Part shown: in pieces, positions 51,869-60,437 of the stretch | Layout: each line of letters opens with the position of its first letter | How positions within the stretch are numbered: the stretch's first letter is position 1 | NCBI RefSeq assembly: GCF_002699205.1 | Contig: NZ_PABT01000034.1 | Coordinates: 112,291 to 176,290 of the forward strand | From: Allomuricauda sp. | GTDB lineage: Bacteria; Bacteroidota; Bacteroidia; Flavobacteriales; Flavobacteriaceae | Reading direction: 5' to 3' | Length of the DNA stretch: 64,000 bases | Made by a program: the position numbers and the translations under genes | Notes under the pieces: model-generated | Told to the model about the DNA's origin: nothing | Seen by the model: only the letters and a program-made list of their open reading frames with translations | Database searches by the model: none

Positions 51869-53461
51869 TTATGCATCCGGTTCGTTGGGTTCAAAGGCTA
51901 CATCCAACCGCTGTACTTTTGGGTATTTTTCGGGTGTTAGGGTAAAAAAGATGTTCACTTTTCCGTTTTCTGCCTGTAGGGTGTAGCGTCCCCGCAACTG
52001 GTTTATGGGGTGCAGGTCACCAACGGCTTCAATGGCCCCGGCTTTTTCCAAAACTTCCTGTATCGCTGCCCTTCTTTTTTCCCGCGATCGGTCCAAATAA
52101 AAATTCTCCGCCAGGATTTGCTCCTCCAAAGTGGGTTCCCAATTCTGGATCAGTTGGGTAAGCTGTTCCTGTCGTTCCAGCAGCACATCGGAGGCCGGCA
52201 ATTTCCGTGGTTGAAGATCGGCGGTCTCGAACAATAGTTTACTAAGCTCATTCAACGACCAAGGTGAGGTATAGGTGAGGTTGCAAAAGGCCATAATACC
52301 CACGCCATACTCGGGGTAAAAGGTATAGTTGCTGCCAAAGCCTGGCAACGCGCCACCGTGCGAGACCCTTTTAAGGCCATTGCAGTATTCCGTAATGCCC
52401 AATCCAAAGCCGTAGCCGGACAAAATAGCACAATCGTCACCGTTATGGTCTTTTGCATTGGCATATAGCCGTGGGAACTGTGGTGTCTGCATTTCGCGCA
52501 ACGAACTCCGTTTTATGGGGCCGTTGTCATCGTCGTTTCGTGGCGGCCATGCCGAAAGGTGAAAGCTCACGTATTTACTAAAATCTTCTATGGAAGTGAT
52601 CAGCCCTCCCATGGCACCAAAAGCGCCGTCGTGCAACATGGGTTCCAGTTTCCACTGTTCATCTTCCCAGCGATACCCGATGGCCAATTGTTCTTCCGGA
52701 ATGTCCTCATATTCCCAATAGGTGTGGTCCATGCCCAAGGGCTTAAAAATATTTTGGGTGATATAGTCCTGATAGGGCATCCCGGAAACCTGGGAAACAA
52801 TATGCCCTAAAAGGGCATACCCCGTATTGCTGTATTCGTACCCATAGGAAGGAACGTTGGAAAAGGAGATTCCATCATCCACAAGATCGATCAACATCTG
52901 ATCGGGTTCGTCCAACTGGCGGTCGCCCCAAGGATTGTCCTCGGGAAACCCGGCCGTCATGGTCAACAGGTTTTCAATGTCTATGGTCGGTGCATCCTTG
53001 GTCAGGTAGGTGAGTTTCGACATTTCGGGAATGTACTTGCTGACAGGGTCGTTCAACGACAGTTTTCCTTCATCCCTGAGTTTTATAATGGCCATTGCGG
53101 TAAAACTTTTGGTCATGGAGGCTATCCGGAAAGCGGCTGAGGGGGAAGCGGGAATCTTCTTCTCAAGGTTCAGGTATCCGGTGGCCGTCGTAAACACCAA
53201 CTCGTTATCCACCACAATACCGAAGGCAACACCCGGTAGATGGTTGGCCTTGGCGTGCTCCTCGATGGATCGCTGTAGCTCGGGTGCAATTTGTTTGATC
53301 TTTTCTATCCGATCATCCGGGTCAAAAATCGGGGCTTTGTACGATTCGGAATAGGAGCGGGCGGGAGTTTCGGCAATTGTTTCCGGGGTTTGTTTTGTGC
53401 TGCAGGACAAAAGGCTTGTTACTAAACAGATGGCGGTGAGTTGATAAAGTAAGTGTTTCAT
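51869..53461 (-). CDS. Serine hydrolase, class C beta-lactamase family lipoprotein
   Basis: A 530-residue exported lipoprotein (LLSC, C20). The beta-lactamase/DD-peptidase core has the SxxK motif SMTK (S115-K118) in FRIASMTKSF, the YxN motif YSN (Y210-N212) in YGYEYSNTGYALLGH, and HGG in VSHGGALPGFGSN in place of KTG. A C-terminal extension of about 110 residues, ending in a beta-rich stretch (GRYTLQAENGKVNIFFTLTP), follows. Such proteins are peptidases, esterases or D-amino-acid hydrolases rather than true beta-lactamases. It is the last of four secreted hydrolases transcribed in the same direction between 51869 and 59534. Confidence 0.92.
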   Translation of the reverse strand: MKHLLYQLTAICLVTSLLSCSTKQTPETIAETPARSYSESYKAPIFDPDDRIEKIKQIAPELQRSIEEHAKANHLPGVAFGIVVDNELVFTTATGYLNLEKKIPASPSAAFRIASMTKSFTAMAIIKLRDEGKLSLNDPVSKYIPEMSKLTYLTKDAPTIDIENLLTMTAGFPEDNPWGDRQLDEPDQMLIDLVDDGISFSNVPSYGYEYSNTGYALLGHIVSQVSGMPYQDYITQNIFKPLGMDHTYWEYEDIPEEQLAIGYRWEDEQWKLEPMLHDGAFGAMGGLITSIEDFSKYVSFHLSAWPPRNDDDNGPIKRSSLREMQTPQFPRLYANAKDHNGDDCAILSGYGFGLGITEYCNGLKRVSHGGALPGFGSNYTFYPEYGVGIMAFCNLTYTSPWSLNELSKLLFETADLQPRKLPASDVLLERQEQLTQLIQNWEPTLEEQILAENFYLDRSREKRRAAIQEVLEKAGAIEAVGDLHPINQLRGRYTLQAENGKVNIFFTLTPEKYPKVQRLDVAFEPNEPDA

Positions 53462-53661
53462 TCTTGTTGTGTTAGATGATGCATGTTAAAGATAAGGTTC
53501 ATTTTGAAAATGAATTTGATATTTTGATATGGTCCCCGATTACCCATTGGATGTTGTGCCGGGTTCATTGCCGATGCTGTAAATGCTTATTCTTATGAAA
53601 GTTACTGTACCTAAAAATACCGAATATCCATCAAATAGAAATGGAGAACGGTTCCATTTAT

Positions 53662-53690
53662 AAAAAAAGCCAGTGGCATTTGCCACTGGC
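53662..53690 (-). terminator. Terminator, copy 1 of the GCCAGyGGCA hairpin
   Basis: GCCAGTGGCA-TT-TGCCACTGGC (53669-53690) is a perfect palindrome; the minus strand continues with seven T. It follows the frameshifted amidohydrolase gene and is nearly identical to hairpins at 55224 and 57434. Confidence 0.88.
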
Positions 53691-53727
53691 CTTGAACTGT
53701 TATCCGTTATTTGGTTTAAAATGGGTT

Positions 53728-55030
53728 TTAATTGGTTTTATCGCGGTAAATTTTTCCATTTTTCATGATAAATACCACGTTTTCTATGGTAGCGATAAAA
53801 TCATCCGTAATATTTCCTTTAACAGCAATAATGTCTGCTTTTGCCTTTGGTTGTATGTAGCCAATTTCATTTTCTTTTCCTAAACCAACAGCTGAAATAT
53901 AGGTACTCGACTGCAGTATGTCCAGCGGTTTCATTCCTGCCTCGTAATAATATCTGAACATATCCGCGGATGATTTTCCACGGGATGTTTTTATATCCGT
54001 GTAATTATCAGAACCTGCAATGATCGTAACCCCTTTATCAATCGCCCTTTTTAGCCTATCGTTCAATCTGGAAATAATAGGAATCGACCCAATCTATCTC
54101 GTCATCTGCGTAGCCGGCAAGTTTTGTATAGGTGGCCATATAGGATTTGCTGTTTTCTGTGGGTACCAGAAAGACTTGCTGCTCTGCCATTTTGGCCAAC
54201 GTACTATCCGCTATATTAAATCCATGTTCAATTCCATCTACACCCGCTTCAATCGCATTCCAAGCGGACCGGTTGGTAACACTGTGCGCGGTGACTTTTA
54301 AATTATAGGTGTGCGCCGTTTCCACAATGGCTTTTATTTCATCTACGGTCAAATAGGTTCTATTGGGAATATTATCAGCGCAAATTTTAATTAGATCTAC
54401 ATTTTGGTTGACATGTTCACGCACTGCATTTTTTCCATCTTCCGGACTTGTTATGATCCGATATTCCAAATCTATGATATTTTGGTGTCCGGGTAGTACC
54501 CCATAAATTTGTCCGCCATTAGCAGCCAAAATAGGGCCAGAGGCGAAAATGCGTGGCCCTTCAATCGTTCCTTCGTTAATGGCGTCCCTTAGGGCGACAT
54601 CAAGGTATAAACCAGAGTTTCCAAGATCTTTGATACTTGTTATTCCTTGTTCTAGATAACTTTTAGCCCTTTTGGCACCACGAAGCGTTCTCAGGGCATC
54701 ACTTTCCATGGTGAGTGATTGAATACTGTGTGCTGCAAAATCCTCGTTGGCCTCTTGGGAAAAGAGCACATGTGTATGGGCATCAATTAGTCCCGGAAGA
54801 ACGGTGTATTCGGTTAAATCGACTACTTGTTTATTTTTGGGTAAGGATTCAAATTCACCAACGGATATAATTTTTGATCCTTGAATCTGTATGAGCTTGT
54901 TTTTTAGGAGGGTATTGTTTTTACTGTCATATAACAAACCGGCTTTGATATACATTTCCTTTTGTTGGCCCATTAATTTCGTTTGTGAGGAGAAAACAAC
55001 TAGGAATAAAAATATAAGGGTTTTGAGCAT
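53728..55030 (-). pseudogene. Frameshifted imidazolonepropionase-like amidohydrolase
   Basis: The two reading frames together encode one exported amidohydrolase of about 430 residues. The first part (ATG 55028-55030, signal MLKTLIFLFLVVFSSQTKLMG) carries the metal His pair VLPGLIDAHTHVLF, the His strand LKVTAHSVTNRSAWN and DGIEHGFNIADS, and stops at TAG 54056-54058 after DSYYFQIER. The second part continues in the next frame with LNDRLKRAIDKGVTIIAGSD (the metal-binding Asp is in GSDNYTD) to 53728. One extra base (or two missing) near 54058-54067 separates them. The N-terminal piece alone lacks the catalytic Asp. Either a true pseudogene or a sequencing error. Confidence 0.8.
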
Positions 55031-55129
55031 GCCTCTCTTTTTTGGGTTAATGTATGTCAATGTCAATGGATTTGAATCGTATTTTATGAATGGTATCCGC
55101 TGATTCTGAATCGAGCCCGTCACGGGCAA

Positions 55130-55196
55130 CCAAGTTAACGGAAAAACTCCTATAACCATTTACTTTTTCCGTCGGTCTTCAACACTTTTATCAACA
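55130..55196 (-). repeat. 67-nt hairpin-bearing intergenic element, copy A
   Basis: From CCAAGTTAACGG to TTTTATCAACA on the plus strand, with CCTATAA inside. Arms ACGGAAAAA (55138-55146) and TTTTTCCGT (55164-55172) pair over nine bases. It is located upstream of the amidohydrolase start (55030) and directly beside a terminator; similarity to copy B continues through that terminator. Confidence 0.75.
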
Positions 55197-55223
55197 TAAC
55201 CATTTGTTTTCGTGTGGGTAAAC

Positions 55224-55251
55224 AAAAAAGCCAGTGGCATTTGCCACTGGC
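55224..55251 (-). terminator. Terminator, copy 2 of the GCCAGyGGCA hairpin
   Basis: GCCAGTGGCA-TT-TGCCACTGGC at 55230-55251, with an A-run at 55224-55229 (T-run on the minus strand). It follows the CocE-like gene. The 308-base gap 55031-55338 holds this hairpin, the element A and a small GCCCG/CGGGC hairpin at 55115-55127, but no gene. Confidence 0.88.
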
Positions 55252-55338
55252 TGATGATGGGTATCTACAAATTGTTGGATGCTTCCATGAAATACTTCCT
55301 TCGGAAGCCAAGGCTAACAAACAGTGTTTGCACAAACA

Positions 55339-57213
55339 CTATTTGGCAATTATGGGCAGCGTAATCTGTGATGGATATTCCTTGGAATGGTGCACCTTAT
55401 TGTGTGCGACCACACCAATCTTTTCATCATAATTATTGCCGCCCGTGTTCAAGTTTCTAGCAAAACGGGGAAAGTTACTACTGGAAACCTCTATTCGTAT
55501 GCGATGTCCCTTTTTAAAATAATTACTGGTGGCCATGGGGGTCAGGTCCACTTTGTAGACTTTTCCCTTTTCCATGAAAACTTCTTTGTCATAACCTTCG
55601 CGATACCTTACCCGTTGGATGGTTTCGTCCAAGTTATAGGCCCTTCCATCAGGATAAACATCGATAAGTTTAATGGTGAAGTCGGTATCCTTCACGTCAG
55701 ACGACACATATAAGGTGGATTCAATGAAACCTGAAACCTCAACACCTTCTTCCAAAACATCGGAGGTATAGACCAAAATATCATTTCTGGTCTCCATTTG
55801 TTGTTGGTCGTAGGCCCCACCTTTGACCGCATTACCGGTACAACATACATTGCCGCCATAAGAAGGTACGGGTACCATGGGGTCGTACGTGAAGCTATCC
55901 CGATTGTCGGAACCCGGTTTTTTTGTGGATAAGACCCCGTCGCCATAAAGACTGTTCGCATTGCCCCCACTATTGAGATAAAAAGTTGTTGGTTTTACAT
56001 TTTCTGGAGGCCAAGTTTCCGCAGCCTGCCATTTGTTGCTTCCCATGGTGTAGTACTGCACCCTTGGTGTTTTTTCCTTAAAATCGTTTTTCTCACCTTT
56101 CAACCACATATCGAACCAGGCGTAGATCTGCTCATCGTAATTGAGTCTGGCATCACCAACGTTACGTTCACCCACAATGGTGTTTTCTGTTGCACGTTTG
56201 TAGGCGCAGTGTAAGGTAGGTGCAATCACCAAATACTGATTGTCCCTGACATCTTTGTCTTTTGCGTTGTTTCTAACGTGATTGAAAAGGGTGATATTGG
56301 GGGTGATGGATACATCGTACCATGAGGCAAACCAAAAACTGGGAACGCCGAAATCCATGTTGTCATGGTAAAGTCCGCCTTTGTACCAATCTTCATCATT
56401 GGGCTTGCGACGGATCATTTTGTCAAAAATTTCATGCTTGCCATTGATGTTTTTTAGAATATCTTGGATGGGCAGGTGTTTTAGTGCCTCGGACATGTCC
56501 ACTGGAGGGTTTTCCGGGGCCAAATCGTAAAACCTGGAAATTCGTATTAGATCTTCTTGCGTTGCCCCAGCTGGAATACGTGGTTTGAACTTGTCCTGCT
56601 CCACACCGTACAACCAGGCAAAGAATAACATTTGCTCCGCACCTCCTCGGTACCAGTTTCCTTGTTCGTATATGTCGCCGACCCTTCCTACTCCTGCACC
56701 AAAACCTTGGGGTACCATGGCAGCATGTGATGGGTGGTCCAATGCGGCTACGGCCATTTGCCATTCTGCCGTGGAAGAACATCCCAAAGTGCCAATTTTT
56801 CCATTGGACCAAGGTTGGTTCTTCATCCATGTAAAAGCATCGTAACCGTCGGTCAACGGAACGCCCAAGATATCCCATTCCCCTTCGGAGAAAAACCTTC
56901 CGCGTTCATTTTGAACTACATAGGCATAACCTCTTTTGACAGCTTCGAGAGCCCTACTGGCTGTTCGGGTTCTTTGTTTTCCGTCCCCCCAAGAATTAAA
57001 ATTATAGGGTGTCCTGGAAAAAATAATGGGTACTTTCTCATCTGTTTTTGGACGGTAAATGTCCGTGGCCAAACGGATGCCGTCTCGCATGGGCATCATA
57101 ACCTTTTGCTCGATTATTGCAATTTCTTCGAGTTCTTCCAGTACACTTTTTTGAGCGATTAGGCTTAAATTACATGTTAGGAAGCAAATTGTAAGTAGTA
57201 AAACGCGTATCAT
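55339..57213 (-). CDS. CocE/NonD-family hydrolase (X-prolyl-dipeptidyl-peptidase S15 type), exported
   Basis: A 624-residue protein with a signal peptide ([20 protein letters not shown]). The alpha/beta hydrolase core has [13 protein letters not shown] at the start, the nucleophile elbow [13 protein letters not shown] (Ser), and a later Asp/His pair (region [13 protein letters not shown]). The C-terminal jelly-roll domain is typical of CocE/S15 ([40 protein letters not shown]). Members cleave esters, glutaryl-7-ACA-like amides or prolyl dipeptides. It is flanked on both sides by the 67-nt element and the repeated terminator. Confidence 0.92.
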   Translation of the reverse strand: MIRVLLLTICFLTCNLSLIAQKSVLEELEEIAIIEQKVMMPMRDGIRLATDIYRPKTDEKVPIIFSRTPYNFNSWGDGKQRTRTASRALEAVKRGYAYVVQNERGRFFSEGEWDILGVPLTDGYDAFTWMKNQPWSNGKIGTLGCSSTAEWQMAVAALDHPSHAAMVPQGFGAGVGRVGDIYEQGNWYRGGAEQMLFFAWLYGVEQDKFKPRIPAGATQEDLIRISRFYDLAPENPPVDMSEALKHLPIQDILKNINGKHEIFDKMIRRKPNDEDWYKGGLYHDNMDFGVPSFWFASWYDVSITPNITLFNHVRNNAKDKDVRDNQYLVIAPTLHCAYKRATENTIVGERNVGDARLNYDEQIYAWFDMWLKGEKNDFKEKTPRVQYYTMGSNKWQAAETWPPENVKPTTFYLNSGGNANSLYGDGVLSTKKPGSDNRDSFTYDPMVPVPSYGGNVCCTGNAVKGGAYDQQQMETRNDILVYTSDVLEEGVEVSGFIESTLYVSSDVKDTDFTIKLIDVYPDGRAYNLDETIQRVRYREGYDKEVFMEKGKVYKVDLTPMATSNYFKKGHRIRIEVSSSNFPRFARNLNTGGNNYDEKIGVVAHNKVHHSKEYPSQITLPIIAK

Positions 57214-57337
57214 TTTTGTGATGGTTTGAGGTTGGTTTTTAGGTGTTTATTTGTATTGATCAAATGTTTTTTTTCGTGATAAAACCCGGTTTGGTTGACA
57301 ATTTTGGATAAATACTGGTTAAGCACTGGCTCCATGA

Positions 57338-57404
57338 CCAAGTTAATCGAAAAACACCTATAATTTCTTGCATTTTTGGGTAAGGAATAAACATTTTATC
57401 AACA
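57338..57404 (-). repeat. 67-nt hairpin-bearing intergenic element, copy B
   Basis: From CCAAGTTAATCG to TTTTATCAACA on the plus strand, with CCTATAA inside. The corresponding arms (CGAAAAA 57348-57354 and TTTTTGG 57373-57379) pair with one mismatch. It lies upstream of the CocE-like gene start (57213). Confidence 0.75.
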
Positions 57405-57433
57405 TGATTTTCTGAGCTGGTGTGCGTATAACC

Positions 57434-57462
57434 AAAAAAAGCCAGCGGCATTTGCCGCTGGC
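57434..57462 (-). terminator. Terminator, copy 3 of the GCCAGyGGCA hairpin
   Basis: GCCAGCGGCA-TT-TGCCGCTGGC (57441-57462) after a run of seven A. Compared with copies 1 and 2, T-A is changed to C-G in the stem on both arms, so pairing is kept. It follows the 57489-59534 amidohydrolase. Confidence 0.88.
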
Positions 57463-57488
57463 CTTTCCGTATATGCTTTTATAAAGTA

Positions 57489-59534
57489 CTATTCCTTAAC
57501 CTCTGGTTTTTCAGTAAAAGGGGTTATCCCAAAGGCCGGGTATACTTCCGAAGGATAGTAGAACGTTCCACCCCGCGATACCATGGCTATAGTTTTGATG
57601 GCTTTGATATCCTCCACCGGATTGCCGGGCACCAAGAAGAAATCGGCCAATTTGCCGGGTTCTATGCTACCCAGACTTTCGTGTCCCATATATTGCGCCA
57701 TATCATAACTGGCCAATTTCAGTACTTCGGCAGGAGTGTAGCCCAATTGCTCGGTATAGAGCTCCAGTTCACGGTGCAGGTTGAAGGCACCGCCCAAATC
57801 GGTCCCTGCCACGATTAAAATGCCTCTGTCCTTCATCATTTTGAGGGTTTCCACAATCTTGTCGTAGGCTTCACGGTAAGCTTTATCTTCTTCGGCATCG
57901 GCAATCTGCGCTAAGGCCACTTTTAGGCTACGTTGCTCGTTGGGCGGCATGTGATCCACATAGTCCAAGGCACCGGGTGTGACCTCTCCGTTGCGGGAGA
58001 GCATCAAACGCTCGTGAATGGCCAGGGTTGGGTCCATCGCCGTTTTGTTGGCCACGAACAAATCCATGGTCTCCTGTACTTTATCACTGTTCAAATCCAA
58101 TTCTGGGAAGCGTTTCATGGCCGTTAGTCGCAAAAGCGTACGGGTATCTTCGTCCGGTTCCAGTACCCAGCCCAACATGGTCTGGTTAATGTGCGTCATC
58201 TCGTCATAACCCGCGCGTAGCATAGCGTTGGCATTGGAAAATGCAGGCACATGACCGGCCACGAACATCCCTTTTTCATGGGCTTTTTTTACGATCTCCG
58301 GAGCCCAGTCACCGTTCATACTGTTGTAGAGCTTGATCCCGTAAAAGCCAAGGCTGTCGTAGGTATCCACCGCGGCCAGGGCCTCTTCCAGACTTTCCAC
58401 CAAAATGCCGTTGTTGCTACTGTATGGACTTTTCCCTTCAATAAAGCCCAATCGGGTAACACGGGGTCCCGCCAATACGCCGGAATTTATTTTTTCGATC
58501 AAGTTGCTCAGCACTTCGGTGTTGTTTCCCATATCTCGGAAAGAGGTAACGCCCGCCAAAACGTTCAATAAGGCGCCATTGTCGCCTGTGTGGGCGTGCA
58601 TTTCGTATAAGCCGGGAACCAAAGTTCCGCCATTGCCCTCGATGACCACTTCATTTTCGCCAGCGGCATCGGCAGCTTCGATAGCAACGATTTTTTCACC
58701 TTCCACTACCACGGAGACCGGTTCCGTCAAAGATTGTGTATTGGGATCAAATACTTTTACGTTTTGTACGCGTACTTTTTTATCGTAGTTGTGCGCATAT
58801 TCTTTTTGGAGTGTTTCGTAGCGCTCGGCAGAATAGTTTTCGGCCAATTCACGTAAGCCTTTTTCCTCAGCTTCATATCCATCTCGAATTACGATATATC
58901 TCGGGGAGATTGCCGCAAAGAATTTTTCGTTTTCATCCATGACAAAATAAGAAGGATTCATCTCGGCACCGGAAAGCGCATAGGTGGTCAAGGCCAGTTC
59001 ACCCTCGCCGGAAGCGTTCGCTACAGTCAAATCCTCCATTTTGGTAAGGGTCAGGTTCCCGGCCGGAAGAACGGGCAAGGTGTTTTCGGGGGCATCCAAA
59101 AGCAAGCGGGCCGCCAGAACAGCGGAGTAGGGGCTTCCAAATTGGTTGACGTAGAGTTGCGGTGCATCCACGGTGGCACTTCCAGAGCCAGTGGCATCGG
59201 TCCAAGCGGCTTCTCCGTTTTCTAAAGAGAATTGCTCGTTCACGGCGTTGCCAAAAGTGGTGTTTCCGGTGATTTCCCAGCTTACGGGGTAGCCTTCAGC
59301 GTTCAGCACAATGGTTTCTTTCATGGTCGGACCACGACCGTTATTTTTATAATCGTAATCAATGCTGATGGTGTCACCAGAAGTATTGGCTTTGAGATGG
59401 CCCACCTTGGTCTCACTGATGATTACCGAATAGTTTTCTTCACCTTGGTGATTTGATAAAGATGAGGTTGGTTCTGTTTTGCAAGAATGGCCGGACAGTA
59501 AAACAAGGCCGACAACAAATAATCGAAGTTTCAT
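57489..59534 (-). CDS. Amidohydrolase lipoprotein with N-terminal extra domain
   Basis: A 681-residue lipoprotein (GHSC, C18). The first 245 residues are a beta-rich domain of unknown role (TISIDYDYKNNGRGPTMKET, GEAAWTDATGSGSATVDAPQ). The amidohydrolase TIM barrel follows, with TLVPGLYEMHAHTGDNGAL (metal HxH), KGMFVAGHVPAFSNANAML (His), DEMTHINQTM (His) and IVAGTDLGGAF (Asp), and closes with SIEPGKLADFFLVPGNPVED. It belongs to the imidazolonepropionase/prolidase-like group; the substrate is likely a cyclic amide or a dipeptide. It is a relative of the broken gene at 53728-55030. Confidence 0.92.
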   Translation of the reverse strand: MKLRLFVVGLVLLSGHSCKTEPTSSLSNHQGEENYSVIISETKVGHLKANTSGDTISIDYDYKNNGRGPTMKETIVLNAEGYPVSWEITGNTTFGNAVNEQFSLENGEAAWTDATGSGSATVDAPQLYVNQFGSPYSAVLAARLLLDAPENTLPVLPAGNLTLTKMEDLTVANASGEGELALTTYALSGAEMNPSYFVMDENEKFFAAISPRYIVIRDGYEAEEKGLRELAENYSAERYETLQKEYAHNYDKKVRVQNVKVFDPNTQSLTEPVSVVVEGEKIVAIEAADAAGENEVVIEGNGGTLVPGLYEMHAHTGDNGALLNVLAGVTSFRDMGNNTEVLSNLIEKINSGVLAGPRVTRLGFIEGKSPYSSNNGILVESLEEALAAVDTYDSLGFYGIKLYNSMNGDWAPEIVKKAHEKGMFVAGHVPAFSNANAMLRAGYDEMTHINQTMLGWVLEPDEDTRTLLRLTAMKRFPELDLNSDKVQETMDLFVANKTAMDPTLAIHERLMLSRNGEVTPGALDYVDHMPPNEQRSLKVALAQIADAEEDKAYREAYDKIVETLKMMKDRGILIVAGTDLGGAFNLHRELELYTEQLGYTPAEVLKLASYDMAQYMGHESLGSIEPGKLADFFLVPGNPVEDIKAIKTIAMVSRGGTFYYPSEVYPAFGITPFTEKPEVKE

Positions 59535-59778
59535 TGAGTTAGTTTAAAAAGTTGGCATAAGTTAACCATTTTAATGTAACACACTGATCGCATGCACCTT
59601 CTTTTTGGGCGAAAAACAATGAAAGGCAAAGGGTATCCAATCTGTGTGCAATGTAATTTTCAGGACATTGGTTTTGTGTATGCCATGATAAAAAAAGACT
59701 ATGGGATATGTAACCTAAGGCACCTAGCCAGCACTAATTTAGCGGTACTTTTATATCATAATAAATGAACAAACAATT

Positions 59779-60255
59779 ATGGAAACACTAGAGATAAAAG
59801 TTGGATTGGAACAAGATTACAGAGCTGAAATCAGTAACACCCTGAATGTGCTATTGGCCGACTTCCAGATTTATTACCTGAACCTCAAAGGTATGCACTG
59901 GAATGTAAAAGGAAAGAACTTTTTTATGTTGCACGAGAAGTTCGAAGAACTATATAAAGAAACCAACGATGTGGTGGATGAAATTGCAGAGCGGATATTG
60001 GCGTTGGGTTTTGAACCACTGCACACCATGGAAGAATATTTGGAGCAAAAAACCATCAAAACCATTAAAGGTGTTTCTGATGGAATCACTGGAGTACGGT
60101 TGATACAGGACAATATTCAGGATTTACTTATGAGGGAACGCGAAATTTTAGAGCGCGCTTCGGAGCATAATGATGAAGGTACTGCTTCCTTGATGAGTGA
60201 TTTGATCTCCGATCAGGAAAAATTGAACTGGATGTTGGCAGCCTATGTAGGTTGA
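59779..60255 (+). CDS. dps: Dps-family ferritin-like DNA protection protein
   Basis: A 158-residue four-helix ferritin-like protein. Dps hallmarks are FQIYYLNLKGMHWNVKGKNF (ferroxidase His/Trp), FMLHEKFEELYKETNDVVDEIAERI (the Asp/Glu ligands) and LGFEPLHTMEEYL. It forms a dodecamer that oxidises and stores iron and binds or shields DNA in starvation or oxidative stress. It has its own upstream region (59535-59778, no other gene seen) with TACTTTTA, one base off the -7 box, and a strong terminator. Confidence 0.94.
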   Translation: METLEIKVGLEQDYRAEISNTLNVLLADFQIYYLNLKGMHWNVKGKNFFMLHEKFEELYKETNDVVDEIAERILALGFEPLHTMEEYLEQKTIKTIKGVSDGITGVRLIQDNIQDLLMREREILERASEHNDEGTASLMSDLISDQEKLNWMLAAYVG

Positions 60256-60272
60256 GATTAAGATTTGTTTTT

Positions 60273-60313
60273 AAAAGCACCATTTTCCCACGGGAAGATG
60301 GTGCTTTTTTTTT
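60273..60313 (+). terminator. Rho-independent terminator of dps
   Basis: A long stem (AAAAGCACCATTTTCCC against GGGAAGATGGTGCTTTT, with one T-G pair) from 60273 to 60308, then T to 60313. Confidence 0.9.
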
Positions 60314-60379
60314 GAGGTAATTTTAAGGGGTGCTCCAAGTTTGGAAAGGACTATGCACGGACCGACCTCTATTCTTTGA

Positions 60380-60411
60380 TTGTCATAACTTACAACAAAT
60401 CACTATCTTTG
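60380..60411 (+). promoter_or_regulatory. Promoter of the MtaB-like gene
   Basis: TTG (60380-60382), 21 bases, TATCTTTG (60404-60411), then 26 bases to the ATG at 60438. It excludes the longer reading from 60330. Confidence 0.7.
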
Positions 60412-60437
60412 CGCCCCTTAAAACGCACAATAGGCAT

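Noticed and set aside
51869..53461. True class C beta-lactamase conferring resistance
   Set aside because: Lipoprotein anchor, long C-terminal extension and HGG in place of KTG fit a peptidase/esterase-type serine hydrolase better.
55031..55159. N-terminal extension of the amidohydrolase frame
   Set aside because: It is read from the repeated 67-nt element; the signal peptide begins at 55030.
51757..57404. Integron attC sites as the explanation of the three 67-nt elements
   Set aside because: Some GTTAAC and GTTGAA words occur, but the paired R and L boxes of attC are not consistently present and no integrase gene is in view.
60330..60437. Longer start for MtaB
   Set aside because: The extension runs through the promoter and lacks conservation features; the MSKKVAFYTLGC start is typical.
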